From Phaeosaccion multiseriatum (taxonomy: Eukaryota; Ochrophyta, other classes): 64,000 nucleotides of DNA. The DNA is taken from assembly GCA_965112735.1 (NCBI GenBank), contig OZ218950.1:1178001-1242000 (forward strand). The letters run 5' to 3'. Under the pieces are notes generated by a model that was not told the origin of the DNA, ran no database searches, and saw nothing but the letters and a program-made list of their open reading frames with translations. The translations under genes and the position numbers were made by a program. This document shows positions 56,201 through 60,953 of this stretch, piece by piece (the first letter of the stretch is position 1; the number at the start of each line of letters is the position of its first letter).

Positions 56201-57894
56201 GTGCTCACCTGCCCGCACGTAGCCGTTGGCAGCGGCATCAAAGACCATGCACTTGTCTGACAGCAAGTGCAGCGATGACATGGCGGAGAAGGGCTCGGGG
56301 TTGGTCATGATGGACACTCCTCCCGCCAGGGCCATGTCGCAGTCGCGGCTTTGGAGGCCTCGGCAGGCCTGGTGCACGGCCACGAGAGAGGAGGAAGAGG
56401 CCGTGTTGATGGTCTGCGAAGGTCCAGTCAGACCGAGGGCGAAGGAGACCCGATTGGCCACGAGAGCCTCTGAAGCGCCCGTAGCAACGTACGGTCCAGG
56501 AGCGTGAGACTGCATTTTGGACATCCAGTCTCCGTTGCCGCACCCGATGAACACTCCTGGACGTTCGAGAACAGGACTTTGTGGTGAGGTATGGCTGTGG
56601 TGAGGTCAGTGACCATCAGAGCATCAGAGCAGTTTCTCCCTCTTCGCCTGATTCTGCTCGCTATTTGCTTCAGTCATCACTACTGAAAGGGGTACATTGA
56701 CCCACCTGTTTTGCTCTCAAGAAGAGCTTCCTTGTCAAGCCCTGCGTCGCGAAAGGTCTCGTAGGCCACCTCCAACATGACTGCGTGTGTTAAGGAGAAC
56801 AGCAAAGCAGGTGAGACCCCTTGTTGGTTATACTGAAGACGAAACAAGTCCGAGCGAGTCACCATTGTGACGCTTTGCGTACCTCGCTGCTGAGGGTCCA
56901 TTGCGGACGCCTCCCGGTCAGAGATGTTGAAGAAGGCGTTATCGAACAGCTCTACGTCGGGGAGGAAGCCCCCCCGCGTGGGGTAGCCGCTGTCCAAGGC
57001 CGCAGGCTCCCATCTGTGAGAGAGAAGTGCGCGAAAGCGGGAGGAGTGTTTTGGGAGGCGCCAGCCAGGCAGCAAGGGCAGTGAAGCAGGGAGGGGGCGC
57101 GGTGAAAGGAGAGAAAGATAAGTGTGAGAGCCATGAGCTCTCCTCGACCGTGTGTACAGTGATTCTTCAGCCCTCATCCCGTCCACTACCATCCCAACCA
57201 CTCCAGCAAGATCTGCTGCGGTGGCAGGAGGGGCGCGGGGCGGGCGGGGGCAAAATGCTAAGCAAGAAGCGCCGTGATGCACGCTGCCCATCATCTCCAA
57301 GGTTCCGTCGCCCAGACCCAACCACCGCCCACTCACGCACCTATCTGTGGGCATGTCTGTGATGCCGCTGCCCTCCCTGCAGAGCAGGTCCCACAGCTCA
57401 GGAACGGAGTTGGCACCTCCAGGGAAGCGGCAGGCCATTCCAACAATGGCAATGTCGCCACGACGATGGCCGCCTTTCTGGCTTCTCGTTGGTCCGCTGC
57501 CCATGTTTGGGTGCGTGGGGGAGAGAGGCGCCCTTCCAACCTCCTCCTCTTTGCCCTTGCCATCGTACCAAAAGTCAAAGGGCTTCTTGTCGCCGAGGTC
57601 AGCAACAACCTCCAATTGAGCCCTCCTCCTCGTTTGAGAGGCCGAGACTCCTTCGTCGATTCCGCCTCGTTGTTCCTCCTTTTCGTCGCCTGCCGGAGAG
57701 TCTCGCTCCCACAAGACTTGCGTCACCCCCCCCATTGGAACGTTACGACGGCCTTCCTCGCCCCTGGAACCTTCATTTCCCTTAGGCCTACCCGAGAGGA
57801 GGAAGGGCTTCTTCTGGTCATCCCCTCTGCCTGCTGTCTCGCCGGACGTCACTCCTCCCAGGGCATCGTCCCCTCCTCGTCCACCATGATCCAT
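1..57894 (-). CDS. Giant hybrid type I PKS-NRPS megasynthase, 22 exons visible, 3'-incomplete
   Basis: A multimodular assembly line that builds a polyketide chain and adds two amino acids, ending in a membrane domain. Exons, 5' to 3': 57341-57894, 56883-57013, 56706-56780, 56209-56556, 55182-55691, 53148-54270, 52203-52980, 46768-52046, 41604-46647, 36381-41426, 30132-36203, 25688-29971, 20418-25532, 13942-20257, 13188-13742, 12801-13083, 12169-12655, 11736-12031, 9788-11246, 3115-9421, 2372-2917, and 2287 to the window edge. Each junction is GT-AG and restores a conserved KS, A, PCP or AT motif with the right phase. The ATG at 57,894 has G at -3 and +4 and precedes about 145 low-complexity residues before KS1. 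Exons total 52,895 nt. Two breaks, a TAG at 51,057 and a 2-nt frameshift at 45,808, could be errors, real lesions or a gene split. No stop is reached at the left edge. Confidence 0.85.
2250..5750 (-). CDS. Megasynthase module 10, NRPS half: C-A-PCP
   Basis: Adds the second amino acid. The condensation domain (about 5,750-4,370) has HHCIFDG. The adenylation domain (about 4,280-3,115, then 2,917-2,640) has [10 protein letters not shown], a SYGPTE core, RGYRIELGE and SSGKRD. It differs from the module 8 A domain mainly around the binding pocket: ALIGEP here against ALAGEP, and [10 protein letters not shown] here against [10 protein letters not shown] with one codon fewer. By hand alignment the pocket reads about D-V-A-Y-A-I-S-A-V-K. 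Carrier Ser is in EGGTSLSA, and the last helix lies beyond intron 2,288-2,371. The intron 2,918-3,114 is a near copy of the one in module 8, with 13 instead of 15 C in its run. Confidence 0.86.
2640..8330 (-). repeat. Segmental duplication, module 10 copy (AT-KR-ACP-C-A)
   Basis: Matches about 13,460-19,160 at a spacing of 10,830 bp (10,827 bp left of a 3-base indel near 3,350). Between about 3,570 and 8,330 only scattered substitutions are visible. The match extends through the A-domain intron. Confidence 0.88.
5860..10425 (-). CDS. Megasynthase module 10, PKS half: KS-AT-KR-ACP
   Basis: Last ketide-adding module. KS10 (10,425 to about 8,810) is split by intron 9,422-9,787, which holds a long CTCC tract; the junction gives GHCKTF. 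It has [15 protein letters not shown] and NIGHLEG. AT (about 8,735-7,770) has GHSLGE and HAFH. KR (about 6,945-6,385) has the same LDD-less [10 protein letters not shown] as KR8. ACP (about 6,100-5,860) has Ser in GLDSMGS. From the middle of the AT onward the sequence is almost identical to module 8 at a spacing of 10,830 bp, whereas the KS and the first part of the AT are clearly different. Expected chemistry is malonyl extension and ketoreduction. Confidence 0.87.
9422..9787 (-). other. Intron 19 (366 bp) with CTCC tract
   Basis: This intron splits KS10 at the shared KS position (LSPDG joined to HCKTF, phase 2). The donor is GGTGAGTG and the acceptor CTCTCAAG. It contains the CCTC repeat at about 9,597-9,760. 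Confidence 0.87.
9597..9760. repeat. (CCTC)n polypyrimidine tract
   Basis: More than 90 bases of perfect CCTC repeats flanked by degenerate units on the plus strand; it is purine-rich in the transcript. Overlapping frames encode only LPPS-type or GGRE-type repeats. Confidence 0.95.
10500..12945 (-). CDS. Megasynthase module 9: KS-ACP (no AT, no reduction)
   Basis: Minimal module between the two NRPS halves. KS9 starts with [14 protein letters not shown] (about 12,945) and spans three introns (12,656-12,800; 12,032-12,168; 11,247-11,735). Its Cys is present (DAACSSAL), but EAHGTGT has become EAHATGT and the usual NIGHLEG reads TLGHMEG. The KS ends near NAHVILGS (about 10,930). After an unstructured linker, ACP has Ser in GLDSMAL (about 10,612). 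It lacks AT, KR, DH and ER, so it would either extend the aminoacyl chain and leave a beta-keto group or act as a non-extending transfer module. Only the middle intron is at the KS position shared with KS2-KS8 and KS10. Confidence 0.8.
11247..11735 (-). other. Intron 18 (489 bp) with purine-rich GGGA tract
   Basis: Donor GGTACGTT and acceptor TCATTAG join DAIELG to ALKAAF in KS9. It contains a CGTG run (about 11,262-11,291) and a long GGGA/GGGAGA tract on the plus strand (about 11,296-11,601). Confidence 0.85.
11296..11601. repeat. (GGGA)n polypurine tract
   Basis: About 300 bases of almost pure G and A on the plus strand (pyrimidine-rich in the transcript). Frames through it encode only Pro/Ser or Gly/Arg/Glu repeats. 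Confidence 0.95.
13050..16580 (-). CDS. Megasynthase module 8, NRPS half: C-A-PCP
   Basis: Adds the first amino acid. The condensation domain (about 16,580-15,200) has the catalytic HHCIFDG motif (about 16,118-16,143). The adenylation domain (about 15,110-13,942, then 13,742-13,460 after an intron) has [10 protein letters not shown], a SYGPTE core, RGYRIELGE and the C-terminal SSGKRD with its Lys. By hand alignment to GrsA the pocket reads roughly D-V-A-Y-A-A-S-V-F-K; I do not assign a substrate. The carrier domain (13,188 to about 13,360) has Ser in EGGTSLDA and is split by an intron (13,084-13,187) before its last helix. The intron at 13,743-13,941 falls between YRT and GDLV, the same codon as in module 10, and contains a 15-base C run. 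Confidence 0.86.
13460..19160 (-). repeat. Segmental duplication, module 8 copy (AT-KR-ACP-C-A)
   Basis: Partner of about 2,640-8,330. On the 5' side the two copies diverge within the AT domain; on the 3' side they diverge in the carrier domain. Upstream KS sequences differ, so the shared block does not follow module boundaries. Confidence 0.88.
16690..21040 (-). CDS. Megasynthase module 8, PKS half: KS-AT-KR-ACP
   Basis: PKS part of a mixed PKS-NRPS module. KS8 (21,040 to about 19,640, intron 20,258-20,417) has [15 protein letters not shown] and NIGHLEG. AT (about 19,563-18,603) has GHSLGE (Ser about 19,248) and HAFH. KR (about 17,775-17,215) has GGLGGLG and the catalytic Ser/Tyr/Asn (YSSTS, SAYAGAN), but the LDD signature is replaced ([10 protein letters not shown]), so its stereochemistry may differ from KR2-KR7. 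ACP (about 16,930-16,690) has Ser in GLDSMGS. Expected output is a beta-hydroxyacyl chain passed to the condensation domain that follows. From the AT onward the sequence is nearly the same as module 10. Confidence 0.87.
21135..26319 (-). CDS. Megasynthase module 7: KS-DH-ER-KR-ACP, AT-less
   Basis: Fully reducing module with no AT. KS7 (26,319 to about 24,920, intron 25,533-25,687) has the slightly unusual nucleophile context [10 protein letters not shown] with intact EAHGTGT and NIGHLEG. The KS tail ([10 protein letters not shown]) passes to a remnant post-AT linker ([12 protein letters not shown]) and DH (about 24,730-23,870; [22 protein letters not shown]). ER is at about 23,205-22,240 ([13 protein letters not shown]), KR at about 22,215-21,665 ([18 protein letters not shown]), and ACP Ser in GLDSLST (about 21,240). 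From DH onward it is a close paralogue of module 5, which still has an AT; that supports AT loss here or AT gain in module 5. Confidence 0.86.
26403..30754 (-). CDS. Megasynthase module 6: KS-AT-KR-ACP
   Basis: Partially reducing module expected to leave a beta-hydroxyl. KS6 (30,754 to about 29,360, intron 29,972-30,131) has [15 protein letters not shown] and NIGHLEG. AT (about 29,277-28,315) has GHSLGE (Ser about 28,962) and HAFH. After the AFPWY linker comes a structural KR half and the catalytic KR (about 27,486-26,937; GGLGGLG, catalytic Tyr in [12 protein letters not shown]). ACP (about 26,622-26,403) has Ser in GLDSMAS (about 26,511). No DH or ER motif lies between AT and KR. The module is closely related to module 8, including its KS intron, but keeps LDD, which modules 8 and 10 lack. 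Confidence 0.86.
30844..37015 (-). CDS. Megasynthase module 5: KS-AT-DH-ER-KR-ACP
   Basis: Complete reducing module. KS5 (37,015 to about 35,599, intron 36,204-36,380) repeats the module 4 KS almost exactly and then diverges after RSYGEKS, where an AT is present (about 35,539-34,579; GHSLGE with Ser about 35,224, and HAFH). The linker [11 protein letters not shown] leads to DH (about 34,423-33,574; [22 protein letters not shown]), a structural KR half, ER (about 32,914-31,969; [13 protein letters not shown]), KR (about 31,921-31,369; [18 protein letters not shown]) and ACP (Ser of GLDSL about 30,952). The DH-ER-KR set belongs to a different subfamily from modules 2-4 and is close to module 7. 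Expected product is a saturated two-carbon extension from malonyl-CoA. Confidence 0.87.
36204..41426 (-). repeat. Tandem duplication, copy B (mid-KS4 to intron in KS5)
   Basis: Second copy of the unit. Similarity continues past 36,203 into KS5 to about 35,600, so the KS second half exists three times. Both unit ends lie at the KS intron, as expected from unequal crossover at that intron, or from a collapsed or expanded assembly. Confidence 0.9.
37085..42238 (-). CDS. Megasynthase module 4: KS-DH-ER-KR-ACP, AT-less, intact
   Basis: Intact duplicate of module 3. KS4 (42,238 to about 40,822, intron 41,427-41,603) has [15 protein letters not shown] and NIGHLEG. DH (about 40,651-39,772) has [12 protein letters not shown] and [11 protein letters not shown] structural KR half precedes ER (about 39,172-38,195; [13 protein letters not shown]) and KR (about 38,167-37,625; [18 protein letters not shown]). 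ACP Ser is in GLDSM (about 37,201). No AT separates KS and DH, so the extender must come from a neighbouring module's AT or a separate enzyme. Expected chemistry is one fully saturated two-carbon unit. A KS-DH-ER-KR-ACP order without AT is seen in trans-AT bacterial PKSs and in some protist PKSs. Confidence 0.85.
41427..46647 (-). repeat. Tandem duplication, copy A (mid-KS3 to intron in KS4)
   Basis: This block matches 36,204-41,426 at a constant spacing of 5,223 bp (5,221 bp before the poly-C deficit). It includes the second half of one KS, DH-ER-KR-ACP, the first half of the next KS and a 177-bp intron. The only differences I saw were the two missing C and one base in the KS (Ile for Val). 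Confidence 0.9.
42308..47393 (-). CDS. Megasynthase module 3: KS-DH-ER-KR-ACP, AT-less, frameshifted in DH
   Basis: Reducing module without its own acyltransferase. KS3 (47,393 to about 46,041, intron 46,648-46,767) has [15 protein letters not shown] and NIGHLEG. The chain passes from the KS tail (RSHGEKS) to a retained post-AT linker ([11 protein letters not shown]) and then DH, with no GHSLGE region. In the DH the run of C at 45,808-45,813 has six bases where module 4 has eight (40,585-40,592). This shifts frame just after the catalytic His (EHAVGG) and ends the frame a few codons later; DH, ER, KR and ACP continue in the shifted frame. Apart from this and one KS residue (SEIRI here, SEVRI in module 4), the sequence matches module 4 as far as I compared. 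The shift may be a homopolymer error or a true lesion. Confidence 0.8.
45808..45813 (-). other. Two-base deficit in a poly-C run causing a frameshift in module 3 DH
   Basis: Six C here against eight C at 40,585-40,592 in the otherwise matching copy. The shift falls right after the DH catalytic motif and closes the upstream frame 8-9 codons later. Restoring two bases would give the module 4 protein. Confidence 0.9.
47463..53767 (-). CDS. Megasynthase module 2: KS-AT-(in-frame TAG)-DH-ER-KR-ACP
   Basis: Fully reducing elongation module. KS2 (53,767 to about 52,343) keeps [15 protein letters not shown] and NIGHLEG. The AT (about 52,268-51,170) has GHSLGE (Ser about 51,797) and HAFH, the motif of malonyl-specific ATs. 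The post-AT linker is cut by TAG at 51,057-51,059, then the same frame continues into DH (about 51,008-50,178; His in [12 protein letters not shown], Asp in [10 protein letters not shown]), a structural KR half, ER (about 49,550-48,573), KR (about 48,551-48,000; GGLGALG, catalytic Tyr in [11 protein letters not shown] motif of B-type KRs) and ACP (Ser of GLDSM about 47,582). The ER nucleotide loop reads HAASDGVG where sister modules read HAASGGVG. If active, it adds a saturated two-carbon unit. The stop could instead split the gene; an ATG lies four codons downstream. Confidence 0.85.
51057..51059 (-). other. In-frame TAG stop inside module 2 between AT and DH
   Basis: The frame from exon start 52,046 reads ...[18 protein letters not shown]... 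and continues in the same frame for more than 1,400 codons. Modules 3 and 4 read [20 protein letters not shown] at the same place with the same length, so the TAG replaces one residue and no bases are gained or lost. An ATG with G at -3 and +4 follows at 51,047. Confidence 0.9.
53843..57894 (-). CDS. Megasynthase module 1: N-terminal extension, KS with Ser in place of Cys, ACP (no AT)
   Basis: Likely loading module. After about 145 charged, Gly-rich residues the KS starts with [14 protein letters not shown] (about 57,456) and runs through five introns to NAHVILEG (about 54,219). The nucleophile position reads NTASSSSLV, so the usual Cys of TACSSSL is Ser (codon 56,396-56,398). The two catalytic histidines remain ([14 protein letters not shown]). 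KS1 lacks the intron shared by KS2-KS10; its nearest intron lies about 14 residues further on. An ACP follows directly (about 54,058-53,843) with phosphopantetheine Ser in GMDSLAL (about 53,965). There is no AT. In other PKSs, loading KS domains with a replaced Cys (KSQ, KSS) do not condense and may decarboxylate a loaded malonyl group; that role here is inference. No acyl-ligase or other starter-loading domain precedes it. Confidence 0.8.
54271..55181 (-). other. Intron 5 of the megasynthase (911 bp) filled with TGAG repeats
   Basis: Donor GGTGCGTT at 55,181 and acceptor TTTTGCAG at 54,271 join RIGG to AVNSFGFGG in KS1. Most of it is (TGAG)n on the plus strand with three copies of a 48-base unique segment. 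It is the longest intron in the gene. Confidence 0.85.
54390..55143. repeat. (TGAG)n satellite with three 48-bp interspersed segments
   Basis: Long GAGT/TGAG tandem repeats, with a non-repetitive 48-base segment at 54,607-54,654, 54,776-54,823 and 54,933-54,980. Together they form a higher-order unit of roughly 157-169 bp. Antisense frames here give only SLTH repeats and are not genes. Confidence 0.9.
55692..56208 (-). other. Intron 4 (517 bp) with pyrimidine-rich plus strand
   Basis: Donor GGTGAGCA and acceptor GAGCAG join GYVRA to EGCGAVV in KS1. About 55,830-56,090 is C/T-rich on the plus strand with irregular CTCTCC units. No coding signal is seen. Confidence 0.85.
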
Positions 57895-58375
57895 CCTCAC
57901 TTTTCGTTCCCTTCAGCACCACTAGAGGGCAAGAAACACATGGGGAGAGTTGAGTGCGGATTTCTACCCAAAAAAAAAAAAATCTTGAAATTTCACCGCA
58001 TCAAGAAGGCGCGGCCCGGCCCGGAAGGCGAGGAACTTTAAAAAGGGGTAGATGATACTCTACAATGATGAGAAAGTCACTAAGACAGTGGTATATCGAT
58101 GCAGGAGGAGGAGGGAACAGGCGTACCGGTGGACGAAGGAGAGGCCAAACAATCAGACGAAGGAGATACAGGGCAAGAGGAGAACGACGACGTGGCACTA
58201 GTCTCGGGTGCCAAGTCTCGAGCGGGCAGAGCGCTGAAGCGCCCAAGGATCAATTGGACATAAACCCCCCCTGCCACGCTACGTGCCTAGCTACGTGCTC
58301 TACGAAGCGTGCGCACGAGTCGGCCCTGGACATGATTATCTGATTATTGATTGTGGCCGGCGCCAGCCAGCCTGA
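57895..58375. promoter_or_regulatory. Upstream region of the megasynthase gene
   Basis: Intergenic stretch between the megasynthase start and the end of the next minus-strand gene. It holds a run of A at about 57,969-57,982 and, on the minus strand, a TTTTTAAAG block near 58,040 that could serve as a TATA-like element about 145 bp before the ATG. Most of a 32-bp tandem repeat lies at its right edge. Promoter function is an inference from position only. Confidence 0.3.
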
Positions 58376-58402
58376 TTATTGATTATGGCCGGCGCCAGCG
58401 GA
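58340..58402. repeat. 32-bp direct repeat, two copies, with GC palindrome
   Basis: Two adjacent copies of a unit containing CTGATTATTGATT followed by TGGCCGGCGCCAG, differing at one or two bases, and the start of a third (CCTGATAATTG). Each unit carries the palindrome GGCGCC within GGCCGGCGCC. The repeat overlaps the predicted end of the neighbouring minus-strand gene. Confidence 0.8.
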
Positions 58403-60600
58403 CCTGATAATTGTTTTGGGGCTCACTTTTTTCCCCTTCAGCTTTGGATCATTCAGCTCTGCAGAGAAGATGGTAAGTCGGACGTTGCCGTACAGCACAT
58501 TCTCGAACTCGAGGGACTTGAACACCTTGAAAGAGTCATCCAGCTGAACATCGGCAAAGCACACGGCAATGGAGGGCGGGGAAGAGTGGAAAATGGGGTG
58601 AGGGCATGCAAGAGTGAAGGCCTCAGGAAAGGGACACACCAGCAGGCAGCATCCTCTGACTCTGGCTACGAGAATGATGAGCCCTCCTTGTTCCTCACCT
58701 GCAGCATGCGCCCCCAGATCATCTGTAGCCTGTAGAGCAGCTGCCGCTCCTTTCCGCGCACACACTTTAGAAGTAAAAAACCTGCACAATGCTCCAAAGC
58801 CTGGGACATAGATGCCCAGACTATCAGCAGTTATCGACTGTTGCTGCGGTTGCTGCGGTTGCTGCTACTGCTGCTACTGCTGCTGCTGCTGCTCCTGCTG
58901 CTGTGCTGCTGCCCCGTACTGCTGCTGCTCCTGCTGCTGTTGCTGCTGCCGACGCCTGCTGCTGCTGCCCCCCGCTGGTGCTGCCCCTGCCCCGTGCTGC
59001 TGCTGCGGCGTACCCAACCATCGAGTGTGCTCGACGCTGCCCCGCTTCCCTGCGACACGCCCTTGCTTTTGTTTCTGCTTCGGCCCCTTAGCCTCACCAC
59101 GCCGCTTGAGTCGACCCCCTGTAGGCCCTAGAACTGTAGCTGGCTGTTTTTGGCTCAGGGAATGCGACTTCATTTCCTTCATCATTTTCTCCGCGTCACC
59201 GATGCTGCCAGTTGATGCACCGTTCCGCACGAGAAGCAGGGCCGCTGAGGTTACAAGGGCCGTATTGCCTGGTCCTACCTCAACGGGCAGCTCTGCAGTC
59301 ACCCACTGGAAGCACACGTTCTCCTTGTACACTGTGGTCACGCGCGGGTCGTAGGAGTAGAAGGAGCTCGAGTACTCGTTTACGGCTTTCTTCTGAGCGG
59401 CAAGATGGACGGGGATGGGGACAAGGAAGGAGGGCGAAGTGAGGAAGGAGAAGGGAAGAAAAGAGGCGAGGCGTGTTCATCCAGAACCCTAGAGAGTAGC
59501 GCAAATGAGACACAACCGAAGCACACGAACCTGCTCTTGTGATGTTTCCTTCTTTCTCTCCGCCTCGTTGTACTCCGCTTTCATCCGTTTCTTCTCGTCC
59601 AATCGCTCTGTACACCGATGCCTTGCCCCCACCATAAAAAAGTCGTCCTCGAGGCTGTGGTATACACAGCCCGCTGCGGTGACGTCCACCCATAAGCTTG
59701 CACACACTCTGACGATGCATGCGCAAAGAGGCCCCAGACAAAGACGTCACGTTGGGCGTGCCCTCCCACTTCAGACTGGCGGCTTGGCGTCGAGGCCCTG
59801 TAGTAGGGAGTTTGCCAAGTAGGCAACCCTTCCTTTGGAACCTTTGCCGCCTCGAGTGCTACTTTGATGAACCATCTGCGCCGGTGGTCTATTGTTCCTC
59901 CAAAACCCTCCCCCACCACCACCCCCCCCCTCCTCGCCCGTGTTTCCATCCTCCTCGTCCTCATCCTCGTCCCTTCACCCCTGTCAGCACCAAAAAGACG
60001 TCCCATGGGAGCGAGAACAACAGGGAGAAGAAGTGTGATCAGGTAAGTACAGAAAGGGCGGCCCGAGAGTGGGCGGGATGGGGGTGGGGGGGGTGCGGGG
60101 GGTGGGCAAGAGCAGGCATCAAGAAGGAAGAGACGATACTCGAGAACGTACCGCTTAGACGTGCGACCAAGGGGCAGCGAGTAAAACCCTACGAAGTGGT
60201 CACCACTTGCACCATCTACCCTGTCTGCGCTCGAAGACATGTCACCACCCCCTTCTTTCTCTCCTCCATCTCCTTCTTTCGCTTCTCTTCCTGCTCCGCT
60301 GGGAGCAGCAAACCCTCATCAATTCCTTTCATTGCTGCACCAATCAACCGCAGCTTCTCCATTTCTTCCTGCGTGTGCCGGCCTCGTCCTCCTCAATCCT
60401 TGTAACCAGCTTCTATACCCGCCTTCTGGTTGCTCAAGTCCTGCTTAGCTGCCTGCAATTGTTTCCACTTCTCCTCCTGTGCCCTGGCGATCGTCACAAG
60501 CTCAGTCTCCAATGCTGCTTGAGTGCCAGGTTTCGAAGCGGCTGCTGGTTGTACCGCCGCAGCGGCTTCATCTGCCAGAGCATATCCGTTGGCTCAAATC
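58376..60600 (-). CDS. Unidentified spliced gene with coiled-coil and Gln-rich segments (partial model)
   Basis: I do not recognise the family. Supported pieces on the minus strand are: a Glu/Lys/Gln-rich helical stretch (about 60,590-60,243: ETELVTIARAQEEKWKQLQ and EEMEKLRLIGAAMKGIDEG) that contains an in-frame TGA at 60,393-60,395; an exon ending at 59,531 (LDEKKRMKAEYNEAERKKE, donor CAG-GTTCGT); an exon starting at 59,392 (KKAVNEYSSSFYSYDPRV) that runs into Lys-rich and Gln-rich sequence over a CTG/CAG tract; an exon ending at 58,699 (ERQLLYRLQMIWGRMLQ, donor CTGCAG-GTGAGG); and a last exon 58,543-58,376 (LDDSFKVFKSLEFENV, TAA stop). The two introns at 59,393-59,530 and 58,544-58,698 join in phase 0. 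The start and several joints are unresolved, and the TGA may lie in a short intron or mark an error. Confidence 0.42.
58845..58970. repeat. Imperfect (CTG)n trinucleotide tract
   Basis: CTG-rich on the plus strand, CAG-rich on the minus strand, interrupted by CTC, CTA and CCG triplets. In one minus frame it encodes Gln-rich sequence continuous with the Lys-rich part of the neighbouring gene model. Confidence 0.85.
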
Positions 60601-60953
60601 ATGTCATCGGGCTCCTGCGGCCTTTCCACTAATTCTCTCAGAGCCCTGCGCGCCAGAAATATCTTCAGGACTGTCACACAGGTGATGCTGTTCCATCCTT
60701 ATGTACTGCCCCGCCACAGCTTCTTCATCCTTCTCCATTTTTTGAGATGCGCCTCTGATGGCCAGATAGATGGTCAGCAATCAAAATCAAGAAATCAAGA
60801 CACAGGAGGTTTCCGCGCCAAGAGGGCTCATCAAGATACTCAAATCCTCCCCCGTTCCTGTCTCCCGTTCTCCTCCCTCTGCTGCTTGCTGCTGTTGGTG
60901 CTGCTGCTAACAGAAAGGGCCTTCAGCTTGCTCTACCGATCGATATTGTTACC

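Noticed and set aside
1-57894. Bacterial origin (myxobacterial or cyanobacterial contig)
   Set aside because: Twenty-one GT-AG introns with matching phases split conserved domains, and intron copies duplicate along with the modules.
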